From: Planctomycetota bacterium
GTDB taxonomy: Bacteria; Planctomycetota; Phycisphaerae; UBA1845; UTPLA1
DNA length: 64,000 nucleotides
Assembly (NCBI GenBank): GCA_015654675.1
Contig: JAATGM010000023.1
Coordinates: forward strand, 16,387 to 80,386
Reading direction: 5' to 3'
Part shown: positions 63,434 to 64,000 of the stretch, one piece after another
How positions within the stretch are numbered: position 1 is the first letter of the stretch
Layout of the letters: every line of letters begins with the position of its first letter
The notes under the pieces: generated by a model
Seen by the model: only the letters and a program-made list of their open reading frames with translations
What the model was told of the DNA's origin: nothing
Databases searched by the model: none
Made by a program: the position numbers and the translations under genes

Positions 63434-64000
63434 ATGTTCACTTTCAAGCAGGGTGACAGACCGATTGATGGCTTCACCATCCAGCGTGGCGTGGGCCGCG
63501 GCGGATTCGGCGAGGTGTACTACGCGGTGTCGGACGGCGGCAAGGAAGTCGCGCTGAAGTATCTGCGCGACAACCCGGGCGTCGAATTGCGCGGCGTGTC
63601 GGCCTGCCTGAATCTCAAGAGCCCCTATCTCGTCTCAATCCTGGATGTGAAGCAGAGCGCCGATGGGGCGTGGTTCGTGGTGATGGAATACATCGCCGGT
63701 GCGTCGCTTCGCGAGTTGATGAACGCGTCTCCTGGCGGGCTGGGTCCCCAGAAGGCGGCCTATCTGATTCGGGAGATCGCGAAGGGTCTGACGTATCTGC
63801 ACGATCGTGGGATTGTTCACCGGGATTTGAAGCCGGGGAACGTGTTCTACGACGAGGGATACGTCAAGATCGGGGACTACGGTCTTTCGAAGTACATGAC
63901 GGCCTCGCAGCACAGCGGGCAGACGGTGTCGGTGGGGACGGTGCATTACATGGCGCCGGAGATCGGCAGCGGGAATTATGACCGCACGATCGACGTGTAC
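63434..64000 (+). CDS. Hanks-type Ser/Thr protein kinase (3' partial)
   Basis: The frame is open from ATG 63434 to the end of the window (189 codons). It encodes a kinase N-lobe with glycine loop VGRGGFGEVYYA and lysine in EVALKYL, then the catalytic loop HRDLKPGNVFY. The magnesium-binding motif is DYG (IGDYGLSKYM) instead of DFG, and the activation-segment end is GTVHYMAPEIGSG. The rest lies outside the window. It directly follows the FHA-like gene, suggesting a kinase/phosphopeptide-reader pair. Confidence 0.93.
   Translation, partial: MFTFKQGDRPIDGFTIQRGVGRGGFGEVYYAVSDGGKEVALKYLRDNPGVELRGVSACLNLKSPYLVSILDVKQSADGAWFVVMEYIAGASLRELMNASPGGLGPQKAAYLIREIAKGLTYLHDRGIVHRDLKPGNVFYDEGYVKIGDYGLSKYMTASQHSGQTVSVGTVHYMAPEIGSGNYDRTIDVY

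Overview
The window is a GC-rich bacterial chromosome segment that reads as a planctomycete (Planctomycetota, possibly Phycisphaerae-like; inference). The grounds are a PEP-CTERM exported protein, type I dockerins on secreted enzymes, a prepilin-type N-methylation protein, Hanks-type kinases fused to zinc ribbons or placed beside an FHA-like protein, and Bacillus-type SdhC. Genes are tightly packed: no gene-free stretch exceeds about 300 bases. I saw no CRISPR array, rRNA, transposase or prophage.

Layout. 1-877: tail of a sugar-type ABC ATPase, followed by a terminator. 1145-12474 (+): translation/transcription operon nusA-infB-ylxP-rbfA, then a divergent HhH-GPD protein, a large TPR lipid- or envelope-exported protein, yebC and xerD. 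12476-14473 (-): pteridine-reductase-like SDR, small membrane protein and CbpA-like J-protein. 14570-19434 (+): carbon-nitrogen hydrolase, sdhC, sdhA (no sdhB) and a VTT membrane protein. 19431-22008: methyltransferase, pyrD, rluB. 22060-24068 (-): ECF sigma factor, coupled zinc-finger anti-sigma factor and an exported secretin-N-domain protein.

24152-31445 (-) is the most interesting region: an eight-gene, tightly coupled cluster that looks like a bacterial ESCRT-III/Vps4 membrane-remodelling system. In transcription order it encodes a four-helix membrane protein, a Ser/Thr kinase with paired C-terminal zinc ribbons, a one-TM zinc-ribbon protein, a winged-helix protein fused to an ESCRT-III-like coiled-coil domain (with an internal start site that could release that domain alone), two further ESCRT-III-like proteins (one strongly Vps2/CHMP2-like with a MIM1-like tail), an MIT-domain Vps4-type AAA ATPase, and an SPFH/band-7 protein fused to a beta-propeller. 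The three ESCRT-III-like reading frames are each exactly 609 bp.

31703-31776 is tRNA-Asp(GTC). 31843-57553 is largely an alpha-glucan (starch/maltodextrin) locus: a CBM20-like esterase with dockerin, an SGNH/TPR membrane protein, a PEP-CTERM protein, a secreted GH13 amylase, a duplicated-domain dockerin protein, a prepilin-like protein, a LacI-family regulator, a GH13 neopullulanase-type enzyme, an unusual fused solute-binding-protein/MalF permease, a MalG permease with a roughly 300-residue periplasmic insert, and a GH31 alpha-glucosidase. Similar LacI-type operator candidates occur at 43210-43224 and 36602-36616. The expected flow is extracellular starch cleavage by GH13, capture and import by the ABC transporter, further hydrolysis by neopullulanase and GH31, and control by the LacI regulator. 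An orphan DNA adenine methyltransferase and an oxalate-decarboxylase-like bicupin interrupt this locus.

57562-60177 (-): cystathionine gamma-lyase/synthase and cystathionine beta-synthase (reverse transsulfuration). 60251-61129 (-): rsmA. 61226-64000 (+): a small HTH protein, an FHA-like protein and the start of a second Ser/Thr kinase that runs off the window.
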